Below are positions 8,335 through 15,901 of a stretch of 64,000 nucleotides of DNA, one piece after another (within the stretch, counting starts at the first letter, position 1; the number at the start of each line of letters is the position of its first letter). The notes beneath the pieces are model-generated. The model did no database searches, had not been told where the DNA came from, and worked only from the letters and a program-made list of their open reading frames with translations. The stretch lies in the NCBI RefSeq assembly GCF_013607875.1, contig NZ_VDES01000005.1:1-64000 (forward strand), read 5' to 3'. A program made the position numbers and the translations under genes. Origin of the DNA: Blastomonas ursincola (GTDB taxonomy: Bacteria > Pseudomonadota > Alphaproteobacteria > Sphingomonadales > Sphingomonadaceae).

Positions 8335-9093
8335 ATGCCCCGGCCGCCCCTGCTGCGTTCGCTGCCACCGCTTCGTCTGCCCAGCGGCGAAGAGGTGGTG
8401 CGCTATGCGGTGCTGGGGCTGCTCGTGCTGGCAGCGGTCGCATCGACCCAGCTGCTCCCCGGTGCATCGGCTCAGGATGCCGGCGCGGTGGATGCGCAGA
8501 CCGAAGCGAACGATGCCGCCGATCGCAGCGCTGCCGTCGTGACCGATCAGGCCTCGTCTGCCGACCGGTCGCTCACGGTCCCCTCGATCGGGACCAGCCA
8601 GGCAGACAGCGCCGCACTGCCGACCGAATTCCAGCTGTCCTCGCCCTCGGGCAACGCGGTGCCGCAGCGTCAGTTGAGCACGGCAGGCCAGGATCGCGGC
8701 CAGATCGGCACGCAGCGCCTGGAAGGCGCGGATGCGTGCGATGATGCCAAGCCCGGCGCGGGCCCCGATATCTGCGCACGTCCGATCGAGACCCGGGCCG
8801 GCGAATTTGCCGGGCGCCGCCAGCCGCAGCTTTCCGCCGAACAGAGGCTGCTCGCGCAGCAGGCCGCAACCGGTGCCGTGGCCGACGCGCCCGATGCCGC
8901 CGCGCGCAGGCTGGGCACGGGCCGCAGCAGCGATTTCAGCAACGACGACCTCGCCATCGCTGCGGTCGTGACGTCGGGTCAGGCGGGACAGGCACCGCCG
9001 ACCGAAGAAGAGACCAGCGACATTCCGGCCGATGCCACCAATGCGATCGATGCAATTCTGGGAGCGATCGTCAATGCCCCACCACCGCGGTGA
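8335..9093 (+). CDS. Membrane-anchored protein of unknown family in the curli operon
   Basis: I do not recognise this 252-aa product. It has a short Pro/Arg-rich N-terminus, one hydrophobic segment (about residues 22-42, RYAVLGLLVLAAVAST), and a long, mostly Ala/Gln/Asp-rich, probably disordered periplasmic region. Near the middle is a Cys pair in DACDDAKPGAGPDICARPIE, followed by RAGEFAGRRQPQLSAEQRLL, the only stretch that looks conserved. The start ATG at 8335 lies 1 nt after the curlin 3 stop, and the 3' end overlaps the CsgC/CsgH-like gene by 20 bp, so translation is coupled on both sides. It occupies the place where an accessory such as CsgE might be expected but does not look like CsgE. 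Confidence 0.7.
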   Translation: MPRPPLLRSLPPLRLPSGEEVVRYAVLGLLVLAAVASTQLLPGASAQDAGAVDAQTEANDAADRSAAVVTDQASSADRSLTVPSIGTSQADSAALPTEFQLSSPSGNAVPQRQLSTAGQDRGQIGTQRLEGADACDDAKPGAGPDICARPIETRAGEFAGRRQPQLSAEQRLLAQQAATGAVADAPDAAARRLGTGRSSDFSNDDLAIAAVVTSGQAGQAPPTEEETSDIPADATNAIDAILGAIVNAPPPR

Positions 9094-9475
9094 TGCCCGA
9101 TGGCTCGCCCCCCTGCTTCTGGCCGCAGCCATGTCTGCCGCCCTGCCTGCTGCTGCAGCGGATGATGCCATGACCGCAGGCGTTGCACAGGACCAGCCGA
9201 TCACGCTGGTTGTCAGCAAGGATGGCGCGCTGGTCGATGCCAAGGTGATGGCCGCAGCCCCGTGCCGCTGCGCCGGCCGGTTCCGTATCGAATCCCGGTC
9301 CGGCAGCGCCAACAATTCGGTGAACACCAGCAGCTTTGGCGCGATCGAAGAGGCTGGCCGCGTGCTGAGCCATGTGCGTTTCGGCGGGTCGGACGATTGG
9401 AGCATCCGCCTGACGGTGTCGATCGACGGACGCGACGATTATGTCATCACGCGGTCCGCAGGTACTGGCGCATGA
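9074..9475 (+). CDS. CsgC/CsgH-like curli assembly inhibitor or chaperone
   Basis: This 133-aa secreted protein has a signal peptide (LLLAAAMSAALPAAAA) and then a small beta-rich domain. The stretch PCRCAGRFRIESRSGSANNS matches the layout of E. coli CsgC (CLCRVQILSLREGSSGQSQT), including the C-x-C motif and the following strand and turn. The C-terminal strand RLTVSIDGRDDYVITR parallels CsgC KIVVTVSDGQSLHLSQ. CsgC and alphaproteobacterial CsgH hold curlin soluble in the periplasm, so this is the likely anti-aggregation factor of the locus. The call rests on motif and context rather than strong identity. ATG 9074 overlaps the previous gene by 20 bp. Confidence 0.7.
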   Translation: MPHHRGDARWLAPLLLAAAMSAALPAAAADDAMTAGVAQDQPITLVVSKDGALVDAKVMAAAPCRCAGRFRIESRSGSANNSVNTSSFGAIEEAGRVLSHVRFGGSDDWSIRLTVSIDGRDDYVITRSAGTGA

Positions 9476-9482
9476 CCAGCCT

Positions 9483-10568
9483 ATGATCCTTCTTTCCAAC
9501 CGGTTCGACAGGCTGGATGAGTTGATTGCTGATGCTGCGTTGGGCCATTGCACATGGTCCGATGCGCTCACCCGCATGCTGCCGCTGGCCGGCGCGGATG
9601 CCATGTCGATGGGCGTCATCTTTGGCGACAACCGCATGATCCGGCCGTTGGGCACTGCCAATATCGACCAGGCGATCGTCGATGCCTATGCGGACCATTT
9701 CTACCGGATCGGACCGCGCGCCCGCCATGGGCTGCCACCGGCTGACCATGGCATCATCCTGCACGAAGAACTGCGGCGTCCCGACAATGTCGACGAGCAG
9801 GACGAATTCTGGTCTTGGTTCGATTCGCACAACCCGCCAAGCGATGCGTCGATGCTGATCATGCCCTGTATCGGCGATGCTCGTATCGGCCTGGTGGTCA
9901 TGCGGCGCGGCCAGCAGCCATCGCATTCGGATATCTCCGAATTCTACCAGCGTTTCTATGACAAGTTCAGCGCGATCAACCTCTCGCTTCGCCGCAACGC
10001 CAGGCCGCAGCAAGCGGCGACGGCGATGTTGGCGCAGCTTCAGCAGATCGATTGTTTCTCGCTGGTCGTCGACGAGGACATGCAGGTGGCCGCCGACGAG
10101 CGTTCGCCGATGATCCGCTACACGCTGCCGCTGACCGGCCTGGCGCGCCTGGACGAAGACGGAAGGCTGGGCAATGTCCTGCCCGATTTCCAGTCGGCGC
10201 TGACGACGATGATGCAGAATCCGGGCCCTTGCCAGACCATGGACTTGACGCTCAAGACGAGCCTGGCCGATACCATCGCGCGCGTGGTTCCGCTGCCTCA
10301 TTCGACAACGCCGCGCAGCGTCAGGGTCGATGTGACCTATATGAAGCACGCCCAGGACCCGGTGAAGGTGTACATGGGGGCGCTGGGCCTGACCAAGCGC
10401 CAGGCGGAACTGCTCAACGTGCTGCGCGGAGTCGATGCGCTCGACGAGGCTGCCGCGCTGATGGCGATCAGCCGCAACACCGCGCGCGTCTTTCTCGCGC
10501 AGATCTTCGAGCGCACCGGCGTCCGGCGCAAGGCCGACCTGCTGCGTCTGGCAGGCAGCTTCGCCTGA
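9483..10568 (+). CDS. LuxR-type HTH transcriptional regulator of the curli locus
   Basis: This 361-aa protein ends in a LuxR/FixJ-type helix-turn-helix (LGLTKRQAELLNVLRGVDAL, then ALMAISRNTARVFLAQIFER, then GVRRKADLLRLAG, about residues 300-360). The N-terminal 280 residues resemble no family I can name; there is no obvious phosphoacceptor domain, so it is not a plain CsgD. It starts 7 nt after the CsgC/CsgH-like stop (an upstream ATG at 9441 would overlap). It is probably the last gene of the curli transcript and may feed back on the csgF promoter, where helical-phase TTTGCACT repeats lie. Confidence 0.8.
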   Translation: MILLSNRFDRLDELIADAALGHCTWSDALTRMLPLAGADAMSMGVIFGDNRMIRPLGTANIDQAIVDAYADHFYRIGPRARHGLPPADHGIILHEELRRPDNVDEQDEFWSWFDSHNPPSDASMLIMPCIGDARIGLVVMRRGQQPSHSDISEFYQRFYDKFSAINLSLRRNARPQQAATAMLAQLQQIDCFSLVVDEDMQVAADERSPMIRYTLPLTGLARLDEDGRLGNVLPDFQSALTTMMQNPGPCQTMDLTLKTSLADTIARVVPLPHSTTPRSVRVDVTYMKHAQDPVKVYMGALGLTKRQAELLNVLRGVDALDEAAALMAISRNTARVFLAQIFERTGVRRKADLLRLAGSFA

Positions 10569-10575
10569 GCCGGGC

Positions 10576-10974
10576 TCAGCGCTCGCCGGCGAGCGCGATC
10601 ACGTCGATCTCGACCATCAGCTCGGGCAGCGCCAGTGCGCGCACCTCGACGATCGTGTCGGCCGGCCAGGGCGGCGTGAAATAGCGCCGCCGCGCCGCGA
10701 CGATCGCCGGGAAATTGCCCATGTCGGTCAGATAGATGGTCACCTTGATGATGCGGCTGCGGTCGCTGCCGCCCGCAGCGAGCACCCGGTCGATATTCGC
10801 GAAGGTCGCCTCCAGCTGCGCGTCGAAATCGCCCTCGCCGACGATCGCGCCGGTTTCGTCGATCGCCGCCTGGCCCGAAAGGAAGAGCAGTCCCCCCGCT
10901 TTCCAGCCTGGCGAGATCGCATAAGGTTCGAGCGGATCGGGATGAAGGGTGATGACTTCGGCCTTGGCGGACAT
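10576..10974 (-). CDS. RidA family (YjgF/YER057c) protein
   Basis: RidA-type enzymes deaminate reactive enamine/imine intermediates. The 132-aa product is full length and shows ISPGWKAGGLLFLSGQAAID near the N-terminus, QLEATFANIDRVLAAGGSDR, and the C-terminal hallmark RALALPELMVEIDVIA; the Arg in VEVRALALPE corresponds to the substrate-carboxylate-binding Arg. The start at 10974 is preceded by AAAGG. It converges with the LuxR-type gene, whose stop is only 7 bp away. Confidence 0.88.
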   Translation of the reverse strand: MSAKAEVITLHPDPLEPYAISPGWKAGGLLFLSGQAAIDETGAIVGEGDFDAQLEATFANIDRVLAAGGSDRSRIIKVTIYLTDMGNFPAIVAARRRYFTPPWPADTIVEVRALALPELMVEIDVIALAGER

Positions 10975-11050
10975 GACAGGCGACCTTTCGTGACGTACCA
11001 TCGGGCATGGATTCGCGGAACGACTGTAACCTTGTGTGCCTGGATTGCGA

Positions 11051-11908
11051 ATGACCGACATGATCGCCGCTCTCGACCCTGCCGAGCCCGTCGCGGTGCC
11101 CCAGGCCGCGCCCGAGATCGCGTCTCCGGCCAGCGAACCCAATCACAGCCATGCGCTGACGACGCGCATCTGGCACTGGGTCAATCTCGTTTCACTGATC
11201 ACGTTGTTCATGAGCGGCCTCATGATCTTCAACGCGCATCCCCGGCTCTACTGGGGCGAATATGGCAATCGCGACGAACCCGCCTGGCTAGAGATCGGGC
11301 AGCAGGGCAGCCGCGGCTATCTCAGCATTGGTAGCACCCAGATCGATACCACCGGCGTGCTCGGCGTCTATCGCGATGGCGAAGGGCAGATGCGCAGCCG
11401 CGCCTTTCCCGGCTGGGCGACGATCCCCGGCGACTACAGCCTCGCCGATGGCCGCCACTGGCATTTCTTCTTCGCCTGGTTCTTCGCCTTCGGCCTGCTG
11501 TTCTTCATGGCCTTCAGCCTTTTCAACGGCCATATCCGCGGCATGATCGCGATGCGCGCGGCCGAATGGCATCCGCGCGCGCTCTGGCGAACCATTGTCG
11601 ATCATGCGAGGTTCGATTTCCACACCGCGCCGGGCGAGGCGTACAACCCGCTGCAGAAATTGAGCTATATCGCGGTGATCTTCGTGATGCTGCCGCTGAT
11701 GATCGTCACCGGGCTGGCCATGTCGCCGGGCACCGATGCGGCGCTGCATTTCCCCAGCATGATGTTCGGCGGGCGGCAGACCGCGCGCTCGATCCATTTC
11801 ATCATCGCCTGGTCGCTGATCGGCTTCATGCTGCTGCACGTCGCTCTGGTGATCGTGCACAAGCCGCTGACGCTGCTGCGCGGCATGACGATCGGACACC
11901 GGCGATGA
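11051..11908 (+). CDS. Cytochrome b561-type membrane subunit (partner of a molybdoenzyme)
   Basis: This 285-aa multi-spanning haem protein of the cytochrome b561/thiosulfate-reductase b-subunit family passes electrons between quinone and a periplasmic partner. Hydrophobic segments are at about 45-65 (HWVNLVSLITLFMSGLMIF), 140-165, 205-230 and 250-272. Candidate haem-ligand His lie in RIWHWVN, GRHWHFFF, ARSIHFIIAW and LLHVALVIVHKP. A soluble loop of about 70 residues follows the first helix. Its stop overlaps the ATG of the molybdopterin oxidoreductase gene (ATGA), so the two form a redox pair. No strong ribosome-binding site is visible, and the start could be at 11036. Confidence 0.85.
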   Translation: MTDMIAALDPAEPVAVPQAAPEIASPASEPNHSHALTTRIWHWVNLVSLITLFMSGLMIFNAHPRLYWGEYGNRDEPAWLEIGQQGSRGYLSIGSTQIDTTGVLGVYRDGEGQMRSRAFPGWATIPGDYSLADGRHWHFFFAWFFAFGLLFFMAFSLFNGHIRGMIAMRAAEWHPRALWRTIVDHARFDFHTAPGEAYNPLQKLSYIAVIFVMLPLMIVTGLAMSPGTDAALHFPSMMFGGRQTARSIHFIIAWSLIGFMLLHVALVIVHKPLTLLRGMTIGHRR

Positions 11909-12681
11909 GCGAGACGAAGAGCCCCCTGATCGTCACGCGCCGCGCTTTGATCGGCTCGCTCGCCATCGCCTCGGGCGGGCTGCTCAGTGGCTGCGATGCG
12001 CTCAACGCCAACCAGAGCTGGCGCGATACGCTGCTGCTGGCGGAAAAAGGCAACATGGCGCTGCAGCGCGCGATCCAGGGGCGCGAGCGGATGGCGCGCG
12101 AATATTCGCCGCGCGATATCGGGCGCTCGGTCCCCGCCAACGGGACGCGTGCGCCAACCGATGCCGATTATCTCAAACAGGCCGCGACCGGCTTTTCCGA
12201 CTGGACACTCGCCATCGACGGGCTGGTCGAAAAGCCCACGCGGTTCGCGCTGGGTCAGATCCGGTCGATGCCGAAACAGACCCAGATCACCCGGCACGAC
12301 TGCGTCGAGGGCTGGAGCGCGATCGGAAAATGGACCGGGGTCAACCTGGCGCATCTGCTCGACAAGGTGCAGGTCAAGGACAGCGCGCGCTATCTGGTGT
12401 TCCATTGCGCCGATACGCTGCGCGCCGGGCCCTATTACGAGAGCATCGACATGGAAGATGCGCGCCATCCGCAGACGATGATGGCCTGGGCGCTCAACGA
12501 CGAATTGCTGCCGATCGGCAATGGTGCGCCGCTGAGACTGCGCGTCGAACGGCATCTCGGCTACAAGCATGCCAAATATGTCCGGCGAATAGAGGCGGTC
12601 GCCGACTATCGCCTCGCTTATGGCGGGGGCGGCGGTTACTGGGAGGACGCGGCTGGATATGAATGGTATGCTGGCATCTGA
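11905..12681 (+). CDS. Sulfite oxidase-fold molybdopterin oxidoreductase, Tat-exported
   Basis: This 258-aa protein of the molybdopterin-binding (sulfite oxidase/MsrP-like) family has an N-terminal twin-arginine signal TRRALIGSLAIASGGLLSGC, which also ends in a lipobox-like LSGC. The catalytic domain contains TQITRHDCVEGWSAIGKWTG, where the Cys is the expected molybdenum ligand, and GAPLRLRVERHLGYKHAKYV, the usual C-terminal block. The cytochrome b561 gene overlaps its start, giving a quinone-linked periplasmic reductase or oxidase reminiscent of MsrPQ but with a different haem subunit. Substrate unknown. The cofactor gene mobA is elsewhere in the window. Confidence 0.88.
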   Translation: MSETKSPLIVTRRALIGSLAIASGGLLSGCDALNANQSWRDTLLLAEKGNMALQRAIQGRERMAREYSPRDIGRSVPANGTRAPTDADYLKQAATGFSDWTLAIDGLVEKPTRFALGQIRSMPKQTQITRHDCVEGWSAIGKWTGVNLAHLLDKVQVKDSARYLVFHCADTLRAGPYYESIDMEDARHPQTMMAWALNDELLPIGNGAPLRLRVERHLGYKHAKYVRRIEAVADYRLAYGGGGGYWEDAAGYEWYAGI

Positions 12682-12706
12682 CTTTGGCCGCGCTATCTAG
12701 GTCATC

Positions 12707-13936
12707 ATGAGCCTTATCGACCGTTTCCTGAACCGGATCATCCGCCACGGCACGCTCGAGCTGACCGACCATCAGGGTCGCACCCGAAGCTTCGGAACGG
12801 CGACGCCCGGCTTTCCCGATGTCGCGATCCGGCTCGCCGACAAGGACGTGGCGAGCTTCATCGCGCTCCACCCGCGCCTGGGGGCGGGCGAGGCCTATAT
12901 GGACGGCCGCCTGATCATCGAGCGTGGCGACATCATGCAGCTGATCCAGCTCGTGCGCGCCAACGCGCCCTGGGACAAGGGCGGCGATCTCAAGCCGCGT
13001 GGCCCCTTGCGCAAGCTGGTCAAGGCGATCGGCGGGCGGATCGACCAGATCAATCCGGCGGGCCGCTCGCAGCGCAATGTCGCGCATCATTACGATCTCG
13101 ACGACCGGCTCTACGATCTATTCCTCGATGCCGACAAGCAGTATAGCTGCGCCTATTTCACCGATCCCGCCAATTCGCTCGAACAGGCGCAGGACGACAA
13201 GAAGGCGCATATCGCCGCCAAGCTCGCGCTGCGACCGGGGCTGAGGGTGCTCGATATCGGCTGCGGCTGGGGCGGCATGGCGCTCTATCTCCACCGCATC
13301 GCCGATGTCGACGTGCTCGGCATCACCCTGTCGCAGGAACAGCTCAAGGTCGCGCGCCGCCGCGCCGAAGAGGCTGGGGTCGCCGACCGGGTGAAGTTCG
13401 AGCTGATCGACTATCGCGCGCTCACCGGCAGCTTCGACCGCATCGTTTCGGTCGGCATGTTCGAGCATGTCGGCGTGCCGCAATACGAGACCTTCTTCCG
13501 CCAGTGCCGCAATCTGCTCGCGCTTGACGGGGTGATGCTGCTTCACACCATCGGGCGGATGGGCGGTCCCGGCGCGACCGATGCCTTCACCACCAAGTAC
13601 ATCTTCCCCGGCGGCTATATTCCGGCGCTCAGCGAGATCGTGCGCGCCAGCGAGCCATCGCGGCTGATCGCCACCGATGTCGAGACGCTACGGCTGCATT
13701 ATGGGCACACGCTGCGCCTATGGTATCAGCGTACGGTCGAGAAACAGGCCGAGATCGAGGCGCTGTACGATGCGCGCTTCTTCCGCATGTGGACCTTCTA
13801 TCTCGCCGGGGCCACCGCCGCGTTCGAACATGGCGGCATGTGCAACTATCAGGTGCAGTTCGCGCGCAGCCGTCACGCGCTGCCGATTACCCGCGACTAT
13901 ATGGCGGAAGCCGAAGCGCAATATCGCTCGGGCTGA
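12707..13936 (+). CDS. cfa: Cyclopropane-fatty-acyl-phospholipid synthase
   Basis: The enzyme adds a methylene group from S-adenosylmethionine to unsaturated acyl chains of membrane phospholipids. The 409-aa product has the N-terminal lipid-binding domain and a SAM-dependent methyltransferase fold: LRVLDIGCGWGGMALYLHRI (motif I), GITLSQEQLKVARRRAEEAG, and FDRIVSVGMFEHVGVPQYET. The N-terminal HHYDLDDRLYDLFLDADKQY and SCAYF are typical of the family. It lies 25 bp after the molybdoenzyme gene and may share its transcript. Confidence 0.93.
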   Translation: MSLIDRFLNRIIRHGTLELTDHQGRTRSFGTATPGFPDVAIRLADKDVASFIALHPRLGAGEAYMDGRLIIERGDIMQLIQLVRANAPWDKGGDLKPRGPLRKLVKAIGGRIDQINPAGRSQRNVAHHYDLDDRLYDLFLDADKQYSCAYFTDPANSLEQAQDDKKAHIAAKLALRPGLRVLDIGCGWGGMALYLHRIADVDVLGITLSQEQLKVARRRAEEAGVADRVKFELIDYRALTGSFDRIVSVGMFEHVGVPQYETFFRQCRNLLALDGVMLLHTIGRMGGPGATDAFTTKYIFPGGYIPALSEIVRASEPSRLIATDVETLRLHYGHTLRLWYQRTVEKQAEIEALYDARFFRMWTFYLAGATAAFEHGGMCNYQVQFARSRHALPITRDYMAEAEAQYRSG

Positions 13937-13954
13937 AGCTCAGGCCGAATGCGT

Positions 13955-15091
13955 TCAGGCCGAATACCAGGCGACGCCGTCGCGCACGGTGCAGGTCGCG
14001 CGCCCGGCATATTCCAGATAGCGCAGATGCGCCATCGCCTCGCCGGTGGCGATGCCATAGACGCTGTCGTCGACCTTGCGCGCGAACAGGATGCCGAACG
14101 TGTCGACCGCACGCATCTCGCGCTCCTTGAGCGCCGCCTCGAGCGCATCGAGCCGGTCGTGATGGCCCGCTGCGAGGGCATCGAGCCGTTCATGCACCCC
14201 GGTGAACGGGAAGCCGTGCGCGGGCAGGATGAGCTCGTCGCCGGTCAACGCGGCGCGGAATTTCGCGATGCTGTCGAGCCATTCGCGCAAGGGATCGGCG
14301 GTCGGTTCGCTCGCCATGATCGAGACATTGCTGGTGATGCGCGGCAATATCTGGTCGCCCGCGATTACTACCTGGCCCGCCTTGTCGATCAGGCAAGCGT
14401 GCTCGGGCGTGTGCCCGCCGCCGGTCATCACCGTCCAGCGCCGCTCGCCGATCTGCACCTCGCCGCCGTCTTCCATGCGGACATGGCCGATGGGCAGCGG
14501 GGCGACCATGCGCGCGAAATTGCCCCAGCCGCGCGCGCGCATCTCGTCGAGGCGCTTGTCGTCCCATCCCGCCAGGCGCATCTGGTCGATGGCTTCCTCG
14601 GGAGGCTGTTCGCGCACATCGGCGGTCAGCATCCGCGCCATCAGCCATTCGGTGCGGTTCATCCATAGGCGAACGCCGAAACGGCGGCACAGCCAGCCGG
14701 CAGCGCCGACATGGTCGGGATGGAAATGGGTGACGAGCACGCGGGTGATGCGGCGGCCCTGCAACCCTTCGGCGAACAGCTTCTTCCACGCATCGGTCGA
14801 GGCGGGCATGTGCAGCCCGGTATCGACGATCGCGACGCCTTCGCCCTCGTCATCGGTGTCGTCGAGCAGCCAGATATTGATATGGTCGAGCGATCCGGGG
14901 ACCGGCAGCCGGGTCCAGCCGAGCCCCGGCGCGATGGCGAAATATTCGCCATAGCCGGGCGCATGATCGCCCAGCGGATAGGTCAGCCCGCGAAATTCCT
15001 TGGGCTCGAGCCCGTGGTCGGCGAGCGAGGCATCATAAGCGGGCGGCCCCGAGCGCGTTTCCAGCTCTTGCGGGGCCGCCGCCTCTGTCAT
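13955..15091 (-). CDS. MBL-fold metallo-hydrolase
   Basis: This 378-aa metallo-beta-lactamase-fold protein carries the HxHxDH zinc motif (VLVTHFHPDHVGAAGWL), a GGGHTPEH histidine and a PAHGFPF histidine, so all metal ligands are present. The N-terminal 70 residues precede a usual LDHINIWLLDD first strand, and a helical C-terminal domain resembles the lactamase-B-associated winged helix. The reaction cannot be told from sequence; relatives include glyoxalase II-like and lactonase-like enzymes. Its start codon overlaps the stop of trcR (TGATG), so the two are translationally coupled. Confidence 0.85.
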   Translation of the reverse strand: MTEAAAPQELETRSGPPAYDASLADHGLEPKEFRGLTYPLGDHAPGYGEYFAIAPGLGWTRLPVPGSLDHINIWLLDDTDDEGEGVAIVDTGLHMPASTDAWKKLFAEGLQGRRITRVLVTHFHPDHVGAAGWLCRRFGVRLWMNRTEWLMARMLTADVREQPPEEAIDQMRLAGWDDKRLDEMRARGWGNFARMVAPLPIGHVRMEDGGEVQIGERRWTVMTGGGHTPEHACLIDKAGQVVIAGDQILPRITSNVSIMASEPTADPLREWLDSIAKFRAALTGDELILPAHGFPFTGVHERLDALAAGHHDRLDALEAALKEREMRAVDTFGILFARKVDDSVYGIATGEAMAHLRYLEYAGRATCTVRDGVAWYSA

Positions 15092-15792
15092 CAGTCGCGC
15101 CCGTCTTCGGTTTCATCGCCGCCGAGCAGCGACGATTCGATCGCGGCCTCGCGCGCGGCTTCCTCGGCGGCGCGGTGCTGGGCATCGCGTTCGGCGCGCA
15201 GTTCCTCGATCAGCGCCTCGCGGTCGCCACCCAGACGGGTGTCGGTCGGGGCTTGATCGGTGATCCCGGCCTTCTTGGCGGCCTTGCTCACGATCGCGTC
15301 AAGCTCGCGCTGCGAGCACAGGCCGAGCGTTACCGGGTCCTTGGGCTGGATGTTCGAGATGTTCCAGTGGCTGCGATCGCGGATCGCGGCGATGGTGTTG
15401 CGCGTGGTGCCGATCAGCTTGCCGATCTGCGCATCCGAGATTTCCGGATGGTTGCGCAGGATCCAGGCGATGCCGTCGGGCTTGTCCTGACGCTTGGACA
15501 CCGGGGTGTATCGCGGACCCTTGGTGCGGCGCACCTGCGCGGGACCGGCGATGATCTTCAGGCGATAGTCGGGATCGGCCTGACCCTTCTCGATTTCCGC
15601 CATGGTCAGTTCGCCCGCGCGCACCGGATCGCGGCCCGTGTACTTGCTGCTGGCCAGGTCGTCGGCCATCGCCTGGACTTCCAGGATGTGCAGGCCGCAG
15701 AAATCGGCAATCTGTTCGAAGCTGAGCCCGGTATTGTCGACCATCCAGGATGCGGTCGCGTGCGGCATCAGCGGCTGGGGGTTGGCAGACAT
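15091..15792 (-). CDS. trcR: Cell-cycle transcriptional regulator TrcR (DUF1013)
   Basis: This 233-aa protein of the DUF1013 family is nearly universal in alphaproteobacteria, and its Caulobacter member TrcR acts in cell-cycle transcription. Recognisable blocks are ATASWMVDNTGLSFEQIADF, the CGLHILEVQAMAD helix-turn-helix-like segment, GPRYTPVSKRQDKPDGIAWI, and the second HTH-like SDAQIGKLIGTTRNTIAAIR. The C-terminus is a charged Ala/Glu-rich coil. Start 15792 is preceded by GGAG 8 nt upstream, which itself abuts a hairpin plus T-run. Confidence 0.92.
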   Translation of the reverse strand: MSANPQPLMPHATASWMVDNTGLSFEQIADFCGLHILEVQAMADDLASSKYTGRDPVRAGELTMAEIEKGQADPDYRLKIIAGPAQVRRTKGPRYTPVSKRQDKPDGIAWILRNHPEISDAQIGKLIGTTRNTIAAIRDRSHWNISNIQPKDPVTLGLCSQRELDAIVSKAAKKAGITDQAPTDTRLGGDREALIEELRAERDAQHRAAEEAAREAAIESSLLGGDETEDGRD

Positions 15793-15804
15793 GCGCGTTT
15801 CTCC

Positions 15805-15835
15805 AAAAAATATGGCCACCCCTCGCGGGGTGGCC
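15805..15835 (-). terminator. Terminator or attenuator hairpin immediately before trcR
   Basis: On the minus strand GGCCACCCC and GGGGTGGCC (forward 15827-15835 with 15814-15822) form a perfect 9-bp stem with a 4-nt loop, followed within 3 nt by six T (15805-15810). The GGAG ribosome-binding site of trcR (15801-15804) starts directly after the T-run. It can end the DUF4331/TPR transcript. Because no promoter fits between it and trcR, it may also act as an attenuator. A weak -35/-10 pair (TTGCTC and TATGCC, 17-bp spacing) lies upstream at 15878-15850. Confidence 0.7.
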
Positions 15836-15901
15836 GGATACTGGGTACCGGCATAAGCGAAACTTGGCCTGCGAGCAAGCGTCTTGGGGATTTGCGGCGA
15901 T

